64,000 nt of DNA from contig NZ_QKWN01000007.1 in assembly GCF_007279655.1 (NCBI RefSeq), positions 124,001-188,000 of the forward strand, given 5' to 3'. Below, piece after piece: positions 16,790 to 26,208 of the stretch (position 1 is the stretch's first letter; the number at the start of each line of letters is the position of its first letter). The notes under the pieces are model-generated. The model saw only the letters and a program-made list of their open reading frames with translations, made no database searches and had not been told where the DNA came from. The position numbers and the translations under genes were made by a program. The DNA is from Robertkochia solimangrovi. GTDB taxonomy: Bacteria; Bacteroidota; Bacteroidia; Flavobacteriales; Flavobacteriaceae.

Positions 16790-18331
16790 TTGGCGAAAGC
16801 GTTTAAAATATCAACCAACACTCGTATTCTTGGAGTCTTTGTGGCGCTGAAGTTCATTCTGCAATACTCGTTGATCCACCCGGTTTATGATCTGCAACGG
16901 GATGAATATCTCTATCTCGATCAGGCGAATCATTTAGCCTGGGGATATATGTCGGTCCCGCCCCTGACTTCCTGGGTTGCCCTATTCATAAAGTTTCTGG
17001 GAAATTCAGTGTTCGTTGTCAAGTTCTTTCCTGCACTATTCGGAGTATTGACCCTTATTGTAGTCTGGAAGACCATAAAACATTTGGGAGGTGGCCGATA
17101 TGCCCTTATTTTGGGTGGGACCTGCGTACTGCTGTCTTCACTATTGCGTCTCAACACCCTTTTTCAGCCTAATTCTTTTGACGTATTGAGCTGGACTACT
17201 CTGTATTATTGTTTCATTCGATATCTGGACGCCTATAAGCCCAAATGGATCTACCATGCTGCGATAGTTTTCGCATTAGGTTTCCTGAATAAATACAATA
17301 TAGTCTTTTTGGTTTTGGGAATGATCCCGGCTATCCTGCTTACCCGACACAGGATCATTTTAAAAGAACGATCAGTGTATCTGGCTATCTTACTCGCTCT
17401 GTTGCTGATCCTTCCTAATTTGATATGGCAGTTCAATTATGATCTGCCTGTGTATAAACATATGCTGGAATTAAGGGAAAGGCAGTTGGTACATGTCGCC
17501 AGGAAGGATTTCCTGATGAGCCAGCTTTTATTCTTTACGGGGGCTCTTCCAGTATTGGTAAGCGCATTTTACGCTTTGATATTCTATAAACCCTACCGAA
17601 AATATCTGTGCTTTTTATGGGCCTTCATTTTTACGATCGTGGTTTTCTTGTATTTCAGGGCAAAAGATTATTACGCTATTGGTCTGTATCCGGTCTATAT
17701 CGCTTATGGAACTGTATTCCTTTCAAATAGTATCGGTAAGCAGGCCGGTAAACTTTTAAAGCCCGCTTTATTACTATTCCCTGTAGCATTCTTCGCGTTG
17801 ATGTCCCGGGTAGCTTTTCCGAATCATGATCCGGAATATATCATAGCACACCAGGACAAGTATGAAAGAATAGGAATGTTGCGTTGGGAAGATGGAAAGA
17901 ATCATGAGATCCCTCAGGATTTTGCCGACATGCTCGGCTGGAAGGAACTGGCTATCAAAGTGGATAGCGCCAGTAAGAGCTTCAACAATAAAAAGCCTAC
18001 CCTCATACTGTGTGATAATTACGGGCAAGCTGGAGCGATTAACTATTATTCTGAACTAAATCTGCAGGCTGTTTCGTTTAATGCAGATTATATTTATTGG
18101 TTCGATCTGCAACCGGAATATGCCAATCTTATTCGGGTCAAATATGCCAGTGAAGTACTGGAAGAATTTGAGAAGACATCACCATACTTTGAAAAAGCAA
18201 ATATATTCGACTCCGTTACGCACCCTTATGCCAGGGAAAGAGGCACTACCATTTTTACCTTTCAAAACGCCAGTATCAGCATCAATGATCGGATCAAATC
18301 AGAGATCGCAGAAGAGTTAGGTACAGAGTAA
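16790..18331 (+). CDS. GT39-like membrane glycosyltransferase
   Basis: This ~513-residue polytopic protein is of the ArnT/PMT (PMT_2, GT-C fold) type. The luminal catalytic acidic pair follows the first membrane helix in DLQRDEYLYLDQ, as in ArnT-like lipid-linked sugar transferases, and about ten further hydrophobic segments follow. A soluble C-terminal domain covers the last ~150 residues. The start is uncertain: the only in-frame candidate that keeps helix 1 is the TTG at 16790, and no ATG fits. It probably transfers a sugar from a polyprenyl carrier to an envelope lipid or glycan. The acceptor is unknown. Confidence 0.75.
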   Translation: MAKAFKISTNTRILGVFVALKFILQYSLIHPVYDLQRDEYLYLDQANHLAWGYMSVPPLTSWVALFIKFLGNSVFVVKFFPALFGVLTLIVVWKTIKHLGGGRYALILGGTCVLLSSLLRLNTLFQPNSFDVLSWTTLYYCFIRYLDAYKPKWIYHAAIVFALGFLNKYNIVFLVLGMIPAILLTRHRIILKERSVYLAILLALLLILPNLIWQFNYDLPVYKHMLELRERQLVHVARKDFLMSQLLFFTGALPVLVSAFYALIFYKPYRKYLCFLWAFIFTIVVFLYFRAKDYYAIGLYPVYIAYGTVFLSNSIGKQAGKLLKPALLLFPVAFFALMSRVAFPNHDPEYIIAHQDKYERIGMLRWEDGKNHEIPQDFADMLGWKELAIKVDSASKSFNNKKPTLILCDNYGQAGAINYYSELNLQAVSFNADYIYWFDLQPEYANLIRVKYASEVLEEFEKTSPYFEKANIFDSVTHPYARERGTTIFTFQNASISINDRIKSEIAEELGTE

Positions 18332-18443
18332 GTAGGAGGCCATAAATTTCATAGATCTTAAAATTTTATTTTGAGAATGTAAGAGAAACCTTTAAATTGC
18401 CTTTTACATAAACAACCTGACTAACTAAACCAGCTTATTAATT

Positions 18444-18659
18444 ATGATCTCAACCGCATTTGGATTGTGGCAGTTGACCCTATTCATCATTGCCATAATT
18501 ACCATCGTTTTCGTGGTAGCCGCCCTCATCGATATCCTTAAAAGTGAATTTCCCGGAAATAATAAGACCGTATGGATATTGGTTGTAGTATTCTTCGGAA
18601 TATTCGGTGCCATACTCTATTTCGGAGTCGGAACAAGCCAGAAGACAACCCATCGATGA
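18444..18659 (+). CDS. Small two-helix membrane protein, PLDc_N domain
   Basis: This 71-residue protein has two membrane helices (about 9-29 and 42-62) joined by a short ILKSEFPGNNKTVW loop. This is the phospholipase-D N-terminal (PLDc_N) fold, seen alone in many Bacteroidota. It contains no phospholipase catalytic domain. The role of stand-alone PLDc_N proteins is unknown, and a partner in membrane homeostasis is only a guess. It is monocistronic. Confidence 0.75.
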   Translation: MISTAFGLWQLTLFIIAIITIVFVVAALIDILKSEFPGNNKTVWILVVVFFGIFGAILYFGVGTSQKTTHR

Positions 18660-18787
18660 CAGTGGAAAAAGCAATAGGGAAGGTAGCGAGATATAAATTC
18701 TATTTACAGGTATCGATCCATGGATCTGCTTTCCATTTCCTTTGAAAACTCAACATTTTGTTTAATTTTATAGGACAAACACCGCTT

Positions 18788-19309
18788 ATGAAATTAGCCC
18801 TACCTCTTATTCTTTTACTTTGTTTTTCGATCATTCAAGCTCAGGACGGTTATCCGATTCCGGAAAGTACCCCAACAAGACTTTTCTATATTCAACATAG
18901 TCACAACCATAATACGTATGTATATGATGCCAATATGGAAGGAAAAAGTATTGACCGGGAAAACCCTGTTGAAGAATACCGAATCCTTTACACCAAAGGA
19001 GGCATAAAAAAACCGCTGACTAAACTGCAAAAGGAACTCGCTTATGGTCTGGATATAGATTTTTTGCGGCATAATTTCTTTGAAATGCATTTAGCGGCTT
19101 CCAAGAAACTAAAGTTCTACCTGACACTTGATGAACATGGTAAGCCACGCGTATATGTAACAGTAAATGATAAAAAGATTTTTCTGAAACGCATGTTCAT
19201 ACAACTCAAGGATAGTGCGACAGGTATTCATGCGAAAGTGGATTATGTACTGCTCGAAGGACTTGATTCTCAAATGGCCGTTTCGGTTTCTGAAAAAGTA
19301 AGTCTCTGA
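18788..19309 (+). CDS. DUF4833 secreted protein
   Basis: This 173-residue protein has a signal peptide ending at IQAQ. The longer open frame begins with a TTG 30 bases upstream; the ATG at 18788 places the signal peptide at the N-terminus. The mature sequence has the pattern I associate with DUF4833: PTRLFYIQHSHNHNTYVYDA near its start, an EEYRILY element, and a PRVYVTVNDKK strand. A histidine cluster (HSHNHN) could bind metal. No biochemical function is known. Confidence 0.65.
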   Translation: MKLALPLILLLCFSIIQAQDGYPIPESTPTRLFYIQHSHNHNTYVYDANMEGKSIDRENPVEEYRILYTKGGIKKPLTKLQKELAYGLDIDFLRHNFFEMHLAASKKLKFYLTLDEHGKPRVYVTVNDKKIFLKRMFIQLKDSATGIHAKVDYVLLEGLDSQMAVSVSEKVSL

Positions 19310-19426
19310 TTGTTCAGATCAAGTTCGAAGAGCGGGAAGTTGGGTAGATTGTAAATGTTAATTTATAATTCTTAATTTTCAATGCTAAACGTCTATCCAT
19401 CAACCCGCACAAGACAATAAAGGATA

Positions 19427-19455
19427 TTGATAACTAAAAAATAGGCTTATCTTTA
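19427..19455 (+). promoter_or_regulatory. Probable promoter of the amidohydrolase gene
   Basis: TTG (19427-19429) and TATCTTTA (19448-19455) are 18 bases apart, one mismatch from the TAnnTTTG -7 consensus. The ATG is at 19483. Confidence 0.45.
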
Positions 19456-19482
19456 AATCACCAACCAATAACTGCCTTTTTC

Positions 19483-20886
19483 ATGAAAATCAATATAATT
19501 CTTTCTGTCCTAATATCAGCGCTATTATTTTCCTGCAATTCTCAACCTAAGGAAGCATTTGACTTGTTGATCATCCATGCAAATGTCGTAGACGTTGCCA
19601 ATGGTGAAGTCTATGCCGACCAATTTATAGGTATTAGTCAGGATACGATCAGGATCGTTTCAACAAATGCAGCATTATCCGAATATAAAGCGGCCGACAC
19701 ACTGGACGCAGCTGGAGCTTATCTCATGCCCGGACTATGGGACAATCATGTACATTTCAGAGGTGGCGATAGTCTGATCGCTGAAAACAAGACCCTGCTC
19801 CCTTTGTTTCTTGCGAATGGAATTACCACCGTAAGGGAAGCTGGAGGTGATATCACACCTACGGTGCTTGATTGGAAGGCACAGATCAGAAAAGGTGAAT
19901 TATCCGGTCCTGATATTTTTACATCAGGTCCCAAACTTGATGGTGACGGCTGGTCCTGGGAGGGTTCTATTCCGGTGACCAATAAAGAGGAAGTAAGTAA
20001 GGCTCTTGATTCACTGCAAAAACTCAAGGTCGACTTCGTTAAAATTTATGATGGCAGTATAACGCCGGAAATGTATTATGAGATTATAAGTCAGGCGTCG
20101 AAAAGAGGATTTAAAGTGACCGGTCATATGCCGATGGATGCTGATCTGAATAAGGCGGTTGCTCTTGGCCTGGATGGAATTGAACATTTATACTACCTCA
20201 TGCCACAGGGTTCTGCAGTCGCAGATAGTATCCGTGATCTAAAGATAGGCTTTCAGGGACTTCCTCTTTTAACCGAGACTTATGACAACGATCTGGCTGA
20301 AAAGAATTTCAGAAGCCTGGCCGAAAAGAATATATATGTGACCGCGACACTCTATATAAGCAATGTGCTATTTAATATTCCCACCATGGATCTCGATTCA
20401 AAAACTTATCTGAAGTATATGGGACCCGGAATTCAAAAGACCTATGAAAGAAGAATAAAAACTGCCATGAACATGAGTGAAAAAAGCAAGGCGTATAACA
20501 GGAAAAGAATCGAAAAATTCAATGAGATGATTCCACCGATTTATGATTCTGGAATTCATATTCTTGCCGGTTCTGATTGTGGTGCTTTCAACTCCTTTGT
20601 GTATCCCGGCGTTTCATTGATCGAAGAACTAAGAGAACTCGTTAAACAAGGCCTGACTCCACAACAGGCACTCTCCGCATCTATGATCAACGGACCAGGA
20701 TTTTTTGATCTATCTGAGTATTACGGCGATATAGCTCCCGGGAAAGTCGGAAATCTGATCGTACTCGAAAAGAATCCCCTCGAGGATATCGAAGCGATCA
20801 AAACGCTTGAAGCTGTGATCAAGAACGGAAAGACTTTCAGTAAGGACATGCTCGAAAAGATGCTTTCTGAAGTGGTATATGACTAG
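19483..20886 (+). CDS. Amidohydrolase-family lipoprotein (imidazolonepropionase-like)
   Basis: This 467-residue lipoprotein (lipobox LFSC) has the metal-dependent amidohydrolase TIM barrel. HVH in DNHVHFRGG supplies two metal ligands, the lysine of VDFVKIYDG is the likely carbamylated bridge, the histidines in TGHM and GIEHL are the next ligands, and Asp in AGSDCG is the last. A small beta domain (DLLIIHANVVDV at the start, GKVGNLIVLEKNPLEDI at the end) completes the fold. Relatives cleave prolyl or arginyl dipeptides or cyclic amides. The substrate cannot be told. The location should be periplasmic or at the outer membrane. Confidence 0.85.
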   Translation: MKINIILSVLISALLFSCNSQPKEAFDLLIIHANVVDVANGEVYADQFIGISQDTIRIVSTNAALSEYKAADTLDAAGAYLMPGLWDNHVHFRGGDSLIAENKTLLPLFLANGITTVREAGGDITPTVLDWKAQIRKGELSGPDIFTSGPKLDGDGWSWEGSIPVTNKEEVSKALDSLQKLKVDFVKIYDGSITPEMYYEIISQASKRGFKVTGHMPMDADLNKAVALGLDGIEHLYYLMPQGSAVADSIRDLKIGFQGLPLLTETYDNDLAEKNFRSLAEKNIYVTATLYISNVLFNIPTMDLDSKTYLKYMGPGIQKTYERRIKTAMNMSEKSKAYNRKRIEKFNEMIPPIYDSGIHILAGSDCGAFNSFVYPGVSLIEELRELVKQGLTPQQALSASMINGPGFFDLSEYYGDIAPGKVGNLIVLEKNPLEDIEAIKTLEAVIKNGKTFSKDMLEKMLSEVVYD

Positions 20887-20922
20887 ATCCCTGAAGGCTT
20901 ATATCAATCCATTCCGGTATTA

Positions 20923-20954
20923 TTTCATCAGGTTATCAGGTTTTTATACTTTTG
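20923..20954 (+). promoter_or_regulatory. Promoter of the FemX-like gene
   Basis: TTTC (20923-20926) and a perfect -7 box TACTTTTG (20947-20954) are 20 bases apart. The ATG at 20971 follows 16 bases later. Confidence 0.6.
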
Positions 20955-20970
20955 CCGGAAATTTTTTTAA

Positions 20971-22074
20971 ATGAATTGTACCGTAGAGAGAAAAGAAATT
21001 GAAGAGATCAGACCGACTAACATTTTGCCTCAAACCTCCTTCTGGGGGCGGCTTAAAAACGAGCAAGGCTTTGAACCTTGCGGATTTGAACTAACGATTT
21101 CCAAAGACGCTCTCTATAACACCAACAATTCATTGGAAAACACATATGATGACCTGTTGGTACTGATTCGATATATCGATCCGGAGCATTGTTTTGCATA
21201 CATCCCTTACGGCCCGAAACTGGAGCCTAATTTTGAGAATCAGGGTGTATTTCTTGAGCAACTTTCAGAAACTATCAGACCTCACCTTCCACAGAATTGT
21301 ATTTTCATCCGTTATGATCTGATCTGGCAAAACCAATGGTCGGTTGAAGATGAATATTTTGATAATAATGGAGACTGGATGGGGCCGCCTCAACATAAGG
21401 TTCAGGAATTCAGAGTGAACTACAAAACCCACAACTGGAACCTTAAAAAAAGTCCGGGAGACATTCTCCCAAAGAACACCTTCTTTCTGGATCTGGAGAA
21501 CGAGGAAGATGACCTGCTCTACAATATGCGATACAATACCCGTTATAATATTCGTCGGGCTAAAAAGAAAGGGATCACCACAAGAGAATATGGAATTGAG
21601 AATATCAGTGATTGGTATAAGTTATATCATGAAACTGCAATAAGACACAATATGCCCCTTCAGGATGAAGCCTACTTCGCTTCCATTATGAAAAATCAGG
21701 ATGATTCCAAAAACGGCGTTAAGGTAAAAATGCTCATGGCTGATTGTGAAGGGGAATTTCTGGCATCCATGTTCCTGGTGCTATCCAATAAAAGAGGTAT
21801 CTATCTGTATGGAGCTTCTTCTACGGGTAATAAAGACCGGATGGCTAGTTATGCCCTGCAATGGGAAGCGATCAAAACCGCTAAAAAAAATGGATGTACC
21901 GAATATGACATGTTCGGCTCCGCTCCGAACCTCAACGATTCTCATCCACTTCACGGAGTGCACATCTATAAAAAAGGGTTTGGAGGAGACCTCTTTCACA
22001 GAATGGGTTGCTGGGACTATCCTTACGATCAGAAAGCTTATGATCTTTACAGGATCATGGAAGTGAAGAATTAA
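20971..22074 (+). CDS. FemX/FemAB-like GNAT acyltransferase
   Basis: This 367-residue protein resembles the lipid II:glycine glycyltransferase family (FemABX, a double GNAT fold). Visible markers are RYNIRRAKKKGI in the middle, the LYHETAIRHNMPLQDEAYF element and a C-terminal YDMFGSAP stretch. Such enzymes use aminoacyl-tRNA to add amino acids to peptides. Many Gram-negative members have no interpeptide bridge to build and may transfer amino acids to other acceptors. The reaction here is unproven. The gene has its own strong promoter and is followed by unrelated envelope genes. Confidence 0.75.
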   Translation: MNCTVERKEIEEIRPTNILPQTSFWGRLKNEQGFEPCGFELTISKDALYNTNNSLENTYDDLLVLIRYIDPEHCFAYIPYGPKLEPNFENQGVFLEQLSETIRPHLPQNCIFIRYDLIWQNQWSVEDEYFDNNGDWMGPPQHKVQEFRVNYKTHNWNLKKSPGDILPKNTFFLDLENEEDDLLYNMRYNTRYNIRRAKKKGITTREYGIENISDWYKLYHETAIRHNMPLQDEAYFASIMKNQDDSKNGVKVKMLMADCEGEFLASMFLVLSNKRGIYLYGASSTGNKDRMASYALQWEAIKTAKKNGCTEYDMFGSAPNLNDSHPLHGVHIYKKGFGGDLFHRMGCWDYPYDQKAYDLYRIMEVKN

Positions 22075-22206
22075 ACGAATTAATTATCCGATCCTATTTT
22101 TACAGCCTACGAAGATTCCCTAAACTTATACTGAAGCAGATTTGTGTCGGTAAACAAAAGGGTTAATTCACGTTGCAGGTTCATCGGAGTTAATTATCTT
22201 TCCTTT

Positions 22207-22845
22207 ATGTTCAGAAAAAAGAAAAGATATATACTAACCGTACCATTGATAGGGATTTTAATATTGGTATTACTATCTGATCATATAATTACGGATTATT
22301 CCAATGGAAAAACTTTTGACACCCTTTCCGAACTGCCTAAACATAAGGTAGGACTGGTGCTTGGCACCTCGAAATTGCTGAAAGATGGGAACCTCAATCT
22401 CTTCTTCAAATATCGGATCGATGCCACCGTCTCACTTTATAATAGCGGAAAGATAGCCTTTGTACTGGTAAGTGGTGATAACGGTCAGATTGCTTATAAT
22501 GAACCTTCTGATTTTAAAGACGCCCTGGTGGAGCGAGGCATTCCTGCTCAAAAAATATTCCTTGATTACGCCGGTTTCAGTACACTTGATTCGATGATCA
22601 GGGCAAAAAAGATCTTTGGTCTGGATAGCGTGATTGTAATTTCTCAAAAATTTCATAACGAAAGGGAGGTATATCTGGCCGGCATGAATGATCTTGTAGC
22701 TACGGGATATAATGCTATCGATGTTTCGGGTAAACATGGCATCAAAACGCATTTAAGAGAATACCTGGCCCGCACCAAGGCCGTGTTCGATGTCTTGTTC
22801 CATAAACAACCGAAATTTCTGGGGCCGAAAGTTTCGATCCCTTAA
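22207..22845 (+). CDS. SanA/YdcF (DUF218) family membrane protein
   Basis: This 212-residue protein has a basic N-terminus and one membrane helix (about 8-25), then a DUF218 domain: a KVGLVLGTSK first strand, ALVSGDN-like turn, YDEP-like NEPSDFKDAL, a GIP...IFLDYAGFSTLDSM motif and VIVISQKFHNERE. E. coli SanA affects envelope permeability to vancomycin at high temperature. The longer frame starts at GTG 22144; the ATG at 22207 gives the usual short N-terminus. A TATCTTTC -7-like box ends five bases before this ATG. The methyltransferase gene follows after 11 bases. Confidence 0.8.
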   Translation: MFRKKKRYILTVPLIGILILVLLSDHIITDYSNGKTFDTLSELPKHKVGLVLGTSKLLKDGNLNLFFKYRIDATVSLYNSGKIAFVLVSGDNGQIAYNEPSDFKDALVERGIPAQKIFLDYAGFSTLDSMIRAKKIFGLDSVIVISQKFHNEREVYLAGMNDLVATGYNAIDVSGKHGIKTHLREYLARTKAVFDVLFHKQPKFLGPKVSIP

Positions 22846-22856
22846 TTAACAATAAT

Positions 22857-23480
22857 ATGAAGATGACAGCATTTGACAGAAAATCGCATTGGGAACATAT
22901 CTATCAACATAAAAAACCAAAGGAAGTAAGCTGGTACCAGCCAATACCTCATCTGGCCCTTGATTTTATCAGGGAAATAAATTTGCCTGAAACCGCTCGG
23001 TTCATCGACGTAGGTGGTGGTGACAGTTACCTCGCCGATCATCTTCTGGACCTTGGTTATCATGATATTACGGTACTCGATATTTCTGAACATTCCATCA
23101 AAAAAGCTCAGGAAAGACTAGGCAAAAAAGCCCAAAAGGTGAAATGGATCGTATCTGACATCGTCGATTTCAAACCCTTCGAAAAATATGATTTCTGGAA
23201 TGACCGTGCTGCATTTCATTTCTTAACGGAGGAATCTGAGATCATGAACTATATAAGGATCACAGAGGAAGCGTTGTCTGATTCAGGTTATTTACTTATC
23301 AGTACATTTTCAGAATCAGGCCCCCTAAAATGCAGTGGAATTCCGATCCATCAATATGCAGCGAAGACATTACAGAAAAAGTTCGCGTCATTTAAAAGTC
23401 TCGGGTGTAAGGAAGTTGACCATAACACTCCTTTTGGAACACAACAGAATTTTACCAGCTGCAGGTTCCAAAAAATATAA
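22857..23480 (+). CDS. Class I SAM-dependent methyltransferase
   Basis: This 207-residue protein has a Rossmann-type methyltransferase fold. The SAM loop is FIDVGGGDSYLADHLL (about residues 44-59), the acidic end of strand 2 is ITVLDIS, and motif II-like IVSDIVDFKP follows. The early HWEHIYQHKKPKEVSWYQ element is typical of small-molecule or thiopurine-type methyltransferases. The acceptor is unknown. It is probably co-transcribed with the SanA-like gene just upstream and is convergent with the araC-type gene, with 30 bases between stops. Confidence 0.8.
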   Translation: MKMTAFDRKSHWEHIYQHKKPKEVSWYQPIPHLALDFIREINLPETARFIDVGGGDSYLADHLLDLGYHDITVLDISEHSIKKAQERLGKKAQKVKWIVSDIVDFKPFEKYDFWNDRAAFHFLTEESEIMNYIRITEEALSDSGYLLISTFSESGPLKCSGIPIHQYAAKTLQKKFASFKSLGCKEVDHNTPFGTQQNFTSCRFQKI

Positions 23481-23510
23481 CAGGATACGTGATTTTTTGC
23501 CGAGGACGTT

Positions 23511-24431
23511 TCAGTTTCGTTCCACGGACCGTTTGAACTGCTGCGGGGTCATCAATTCAAGTTTCTTGAATTGTCGATTGAAGTAACTTGTATTATTAAA
23601 TCCGGACTTATATGCGACTTCTGATATACTTTGAATTCCAGATTCTTTGATCAGCTTCTTAGCGATTCTGATCTTTTCTGAATTTATATAATCGATCGGG
23701 GAAATTCCGAGGGTGTTCTTGAACTTTTTATGAAAATGAGAAATGCTCATACAAGCCTTTTCGGCGAGAAGGTCTACGGTAATGTCAACATTAGTGAGAT
23801 TCTCCTTTATAAATTTGATAACCATTCCAATTCGGGTATCATTAAAAAGTTCCTCCGTATCGTTCAAGATATAAGCTTTAGCCTTTGTTTGTAACAGTCT
23901 TACGATCAATTCCTGAATCATGAGATCAAGCAGTACATCTTTGGTTCTGCTATTTGTCGTAAAGGTGGTTACCAAACGTCCTACCAATTGATTCACTTCA
24001 TTGTTATGAATGAGATGAGAAGCAGTATCATCGATATTCCAGATGTGATTCTCCTTTTCTACACGAACATAATGATTGAACTTTTCAACAACTTCATCGA
24101 TTTTGGAGCTCTCAATACCCAGTGCCAGACATTGCGTAGGATCCTTTTGTGTTGCGATCGGAAAGTCTATTACCATCTCTTTATTGGCCGGCATTACTAC
24201 CGATTCACCCGGAAAGAAATCAAATGAAGGAATTCCTTCGATATGCATTACTTTTTTACCGGTCAGCATACTGGCGATCACCGGAAAATCAAAGGTCAGG
24301 GAAACACCTTCTGCCGCCACATGGGTCTCATAGATATTGAGTTCGGCAAAATCTGCATTATACATGGTTCTGTTCTCGACCAGCGTTGTGAGTTTACGAC
24401 TGTTCTTATGATGCTCCAATAGATGTTCCAT
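23511..24431 (-). CDS. AraC-family transcriptional regulator
   Basis: This 306-residue regulator has an N-terminal cupin-like AraC_N ligand domain (about residues 25-170) and a C-terminal double helix-turn-helix (about 205-303). The second HTH contains SISEVAYKSGFNNTSYFNRQF, the hallmark of the family. It is divergent from the aldehyde dehydrogenase gene across 225 bases, which strongly suggests that it controls that operon in response to an aldehyde or alcohol. The AraC_N subtype is common next to dehydrogenase genes. Confidence 0.88.
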   Translation of the reverse strand: MEHLLEHHKNSRKLTTLVENRTMYNADFAELNIYETHVAAEGVSLTFDFPVIASMLTGKKVMHIEGIPSFDFFPGESVVMPANKEMVIDFPIATQKDPTQCLALGIESSKIDEVVEKFNHYVRVEKENHIWNIDDTASHLIHNNEVNQLVGRLVTTFTTNSRTKDVLLDLMIQELIVRLLQTKAKAYILNDTEELFNDTRIGMVIKFIKENLTNVDITVDLLAEKACMSISHFHKKFKNTLGISPIDYINSEKIRIAKKLIKESGIQSISEVAYKSGFNNTSYFNRQFKKLELMTPQQFKRSVERN

Positions 24432-24528
24432 GACTCTGTAGTTGAAATAAGTAACGAGATAAAAATCAAAAAATAGAAATGTTCAACAATATAACACATT
24501 TGTGCAAGAAAATAAGGATTTGATAAAT

Positions 24529-24536
24529 TATCTTTA
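24529..24536 (+). promoter_or_regulatory. Possible -7 box for the aldehyde dehydrogenase gene, within the AraC-controlled spacer
   Basis: TATCTTTA matches the Bacteroidota -7 box with one mismatch and lacks a well-spaced -33 box, as expected for an activator-dependent promoter. The spacer also has an 8-bp inverted repeat, CGATTATT (24544-24551) and AATAATCG (24615-24622), of unknown meaning. Confidence 0.3.
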
Positions 24537-24656
24537 CTAAAATCGATTATTACGCATTTTTAAACACTACAAACTACGAATAAGCCAACACGAAGGCTTT
24601 TTCTCAACCAATCCAATAATCGAATCTTTATCAAAAATTACTTAAAATCTGACACT

Positions 24657-26156
24657 ATGAGTTACACTAAACCCAAATTCAAAACGCAATACGGAAATTT
24701 CATCAACGGTAAGTTCATCGATCCCGTAGGCGGTGCGTATTTTGAGAACCGGTCTCCGGTAGATAATAGTCTGATTGCGAAATATCCGCGATCGCAAAAA
24801 GAAGATGTTGAACTGGCGCTTGACGCTGCAAATGCCGCCAAAGAAGCATGGGGAAACACCTCAGCAGCCGAAAGAGCTGCACTACTCAATAAAGTAGCAG
24901 ATATCATTGAAGCCAATTTAGAAGAATTCGCAGTTGTTGAGACCTGTGACAATGGTAAACCGATACGAGAAACCCTCAATGCAGATGTTCCGCTTGCAGT
25001 AGATCACTGGAGATATTTTGCGTCTTGTATCAGAGCCGAAGAAGGAACCGCGACGGAGCTGGATGCGAATACCTTATCGATGAACATCAGAGAACCGCTG
25101 GGCGTGGTCGGACAGATCATTCCTTGGAATTTCCCACTACTGATGTTGTCCTGGAAATTACCTCCAGCGTTGGCTACAGGAAATTGTGTGATATTGAAAC
25201 CTGCAGAACAAACCCCCTCTTCCGCAACATTGCTTATGGAAAAGATCGCTGAAGTCTTCCCTCCCGGAGTAGTGAACGTGGTACATGGCTTCGGTCCTGA
25301 AGCAGGAAAACCTTTAGCATCGAGTCCGAGAGTAGACAAGGTTGCATTCACCGGTGAAACCACTACCGGACAGTTGATCATGCAATATGCTTCGAAGAAC
25401 CTGAATCCGGTAACCATGGAACTCGGGGGTAAATCACCGAACATCTTTTTTAACAGTGTCATGGATGCAGATGATGCATTTTTAGATAAGGCTATCGAAG
25501 GAGCAGTCCTGTTTGCATTCAATCAGGGTGAGGTATGTACCTGCCCTTCCCGAATTCTTGTCCAGGAAGATATATACGACAAGTTCATGGCGAGAGTCAT
25601 CGAAAGGACAAAAGCGATCGTTCAGGATAATCCTTATGATGTAAATACTATGGTAGGCGCTCAGGCATCCAATGACCAATATGAAAAGATCAAATCGTAT
25701 ATCAATATCGGAAAGGAAGAAGGCGCAAAAGTTCTTTGCGGAGGCGATGTACGCAAACTCGATGGAGATTTCGCTAACGGATTTTATATTCAGCCAACCA
25801 TACTGGAAGGCCATAATAAAATGCGGGTATTTCAGGAGGAGATCTTTGGACCTGTAGTTTGTGTTACTAAATTCAAGGATGAGGCAGAAGCACTCGAAAT
25901 AGCCAATGACACATTGTATGGACTCGGTGCAGGAGTATGGACACGAGATGCGCATCAACTTTATCAAATACCCCGTGCGATCAAGGCTGGTAGAGTTTGG
26001 GTGAACTGTTATCATGCATACCCGGCTCACGCACCCTTTGGAGGTTATAAAAAATCTGGATTCGGTCGGGAAACCCATTTGATGATGATGGATCATTATC
26101 GCCAAACCAAGAATATGCTGATATCTTACGATAAGAATAAACTGGGATTCTTTTAA
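24657..26156 (+). CDS. NAD-dependent aldehyde dehydrogenase (ExaC/AldB-like)
   Basis: This is a 499-residue aldehyde dehydrogenase. The fold and active site are complete: [10 protein letters not shown] oxyanion region, ILKPAEQTP cofactor strand, FTGETTTG glycine loop, catalytic glutamate in MELGGKSP and catalytic cysteine in [11 protein letters not shown]. The extra Cys next to the nucleophile and the [11 protein letters not shown]-terminus match the acetaldehyde dehydrogenase (AldB/ExaC) subgroup. It oxidises short aldehydes to acids. It is controlled by the divergent AraC regulator and followed by its usual companion, a DUF779 gene. Confidence 0.9.
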   Translation: MSYTKPKFKTQYGNFINGKFIDPVGGAYFENRSPVDNSLIAKYPRSQKEDVELALDAANAAKEAWGNTSAAERAALLNKVADIIEANLEEFAVVETCDNGKPIRETLNADVPLAVDHWRYFASCIRAEEGTATELDANTLSMNIREPLGVVGQIIPWNFPLLMLSWKLPPALATGNCVILKPAEQTPSSATLLMEKIAEVFPPGVVNVVHGFGPEAGKPLASSPRVDKVAFTGETTTGQLIMQYASKNLNPVTMELGGKSPNIFFNSVMDADDAFLDKAIEGAVLFAFNQGEVCTCPSRILVQEDIYDKFMARVIERTKAIVQDNPYDVNTMVGAQASNDQYEKIKSYINIGKEEGAKVLCGGDVRKLDGDFANGFYIQPTILEGHNKMRVFQEEIFGPVVCVTKFKDEAEALEIANDTLYGLGAGVWTRDAHQLYQIPRAIKAGRVWVNCYHAYPAHAPFGGYKKSGFGRETHLMMMDHYRQTKNMLISYDKNKLGFF

Positions 26157-26170
26157 AAATCCGTAACTTA

Positions 26171-26200
26171 AAAGGGCTGATAGATCTCAGCCCTTTATTT
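26171..26200 (+). terminator. Strong hairpin between ALDH and DUF779 genes
   Basis: AAAGGGCTGA (26171-26180), a 6-nt loop and TCAGCCCTTT (26187-26196) form a perfect 10-bp stem ending in a T-rich tract. It lies 8 bases before the next ATG, so it should reduce expression of DUF779 relative to the dehydrogenase or protect the upstream mRNA. Confidence 0.8.
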
Positions 26201-26208
26201 CTTTTAAA

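Noticed and set aside
16790-18331. ATG start at 16764 for the glycosyltransferase
   Set aside because: It is not in frame with the protein (26 bases from the TTG codon).
25482-26105. Long antisense open frame opposite the aldehyde dehydrogenase gene
   Set aside because: The plus-strand enzyme is unmistakable and complete; the antisense frame has no family pattern and no start context.
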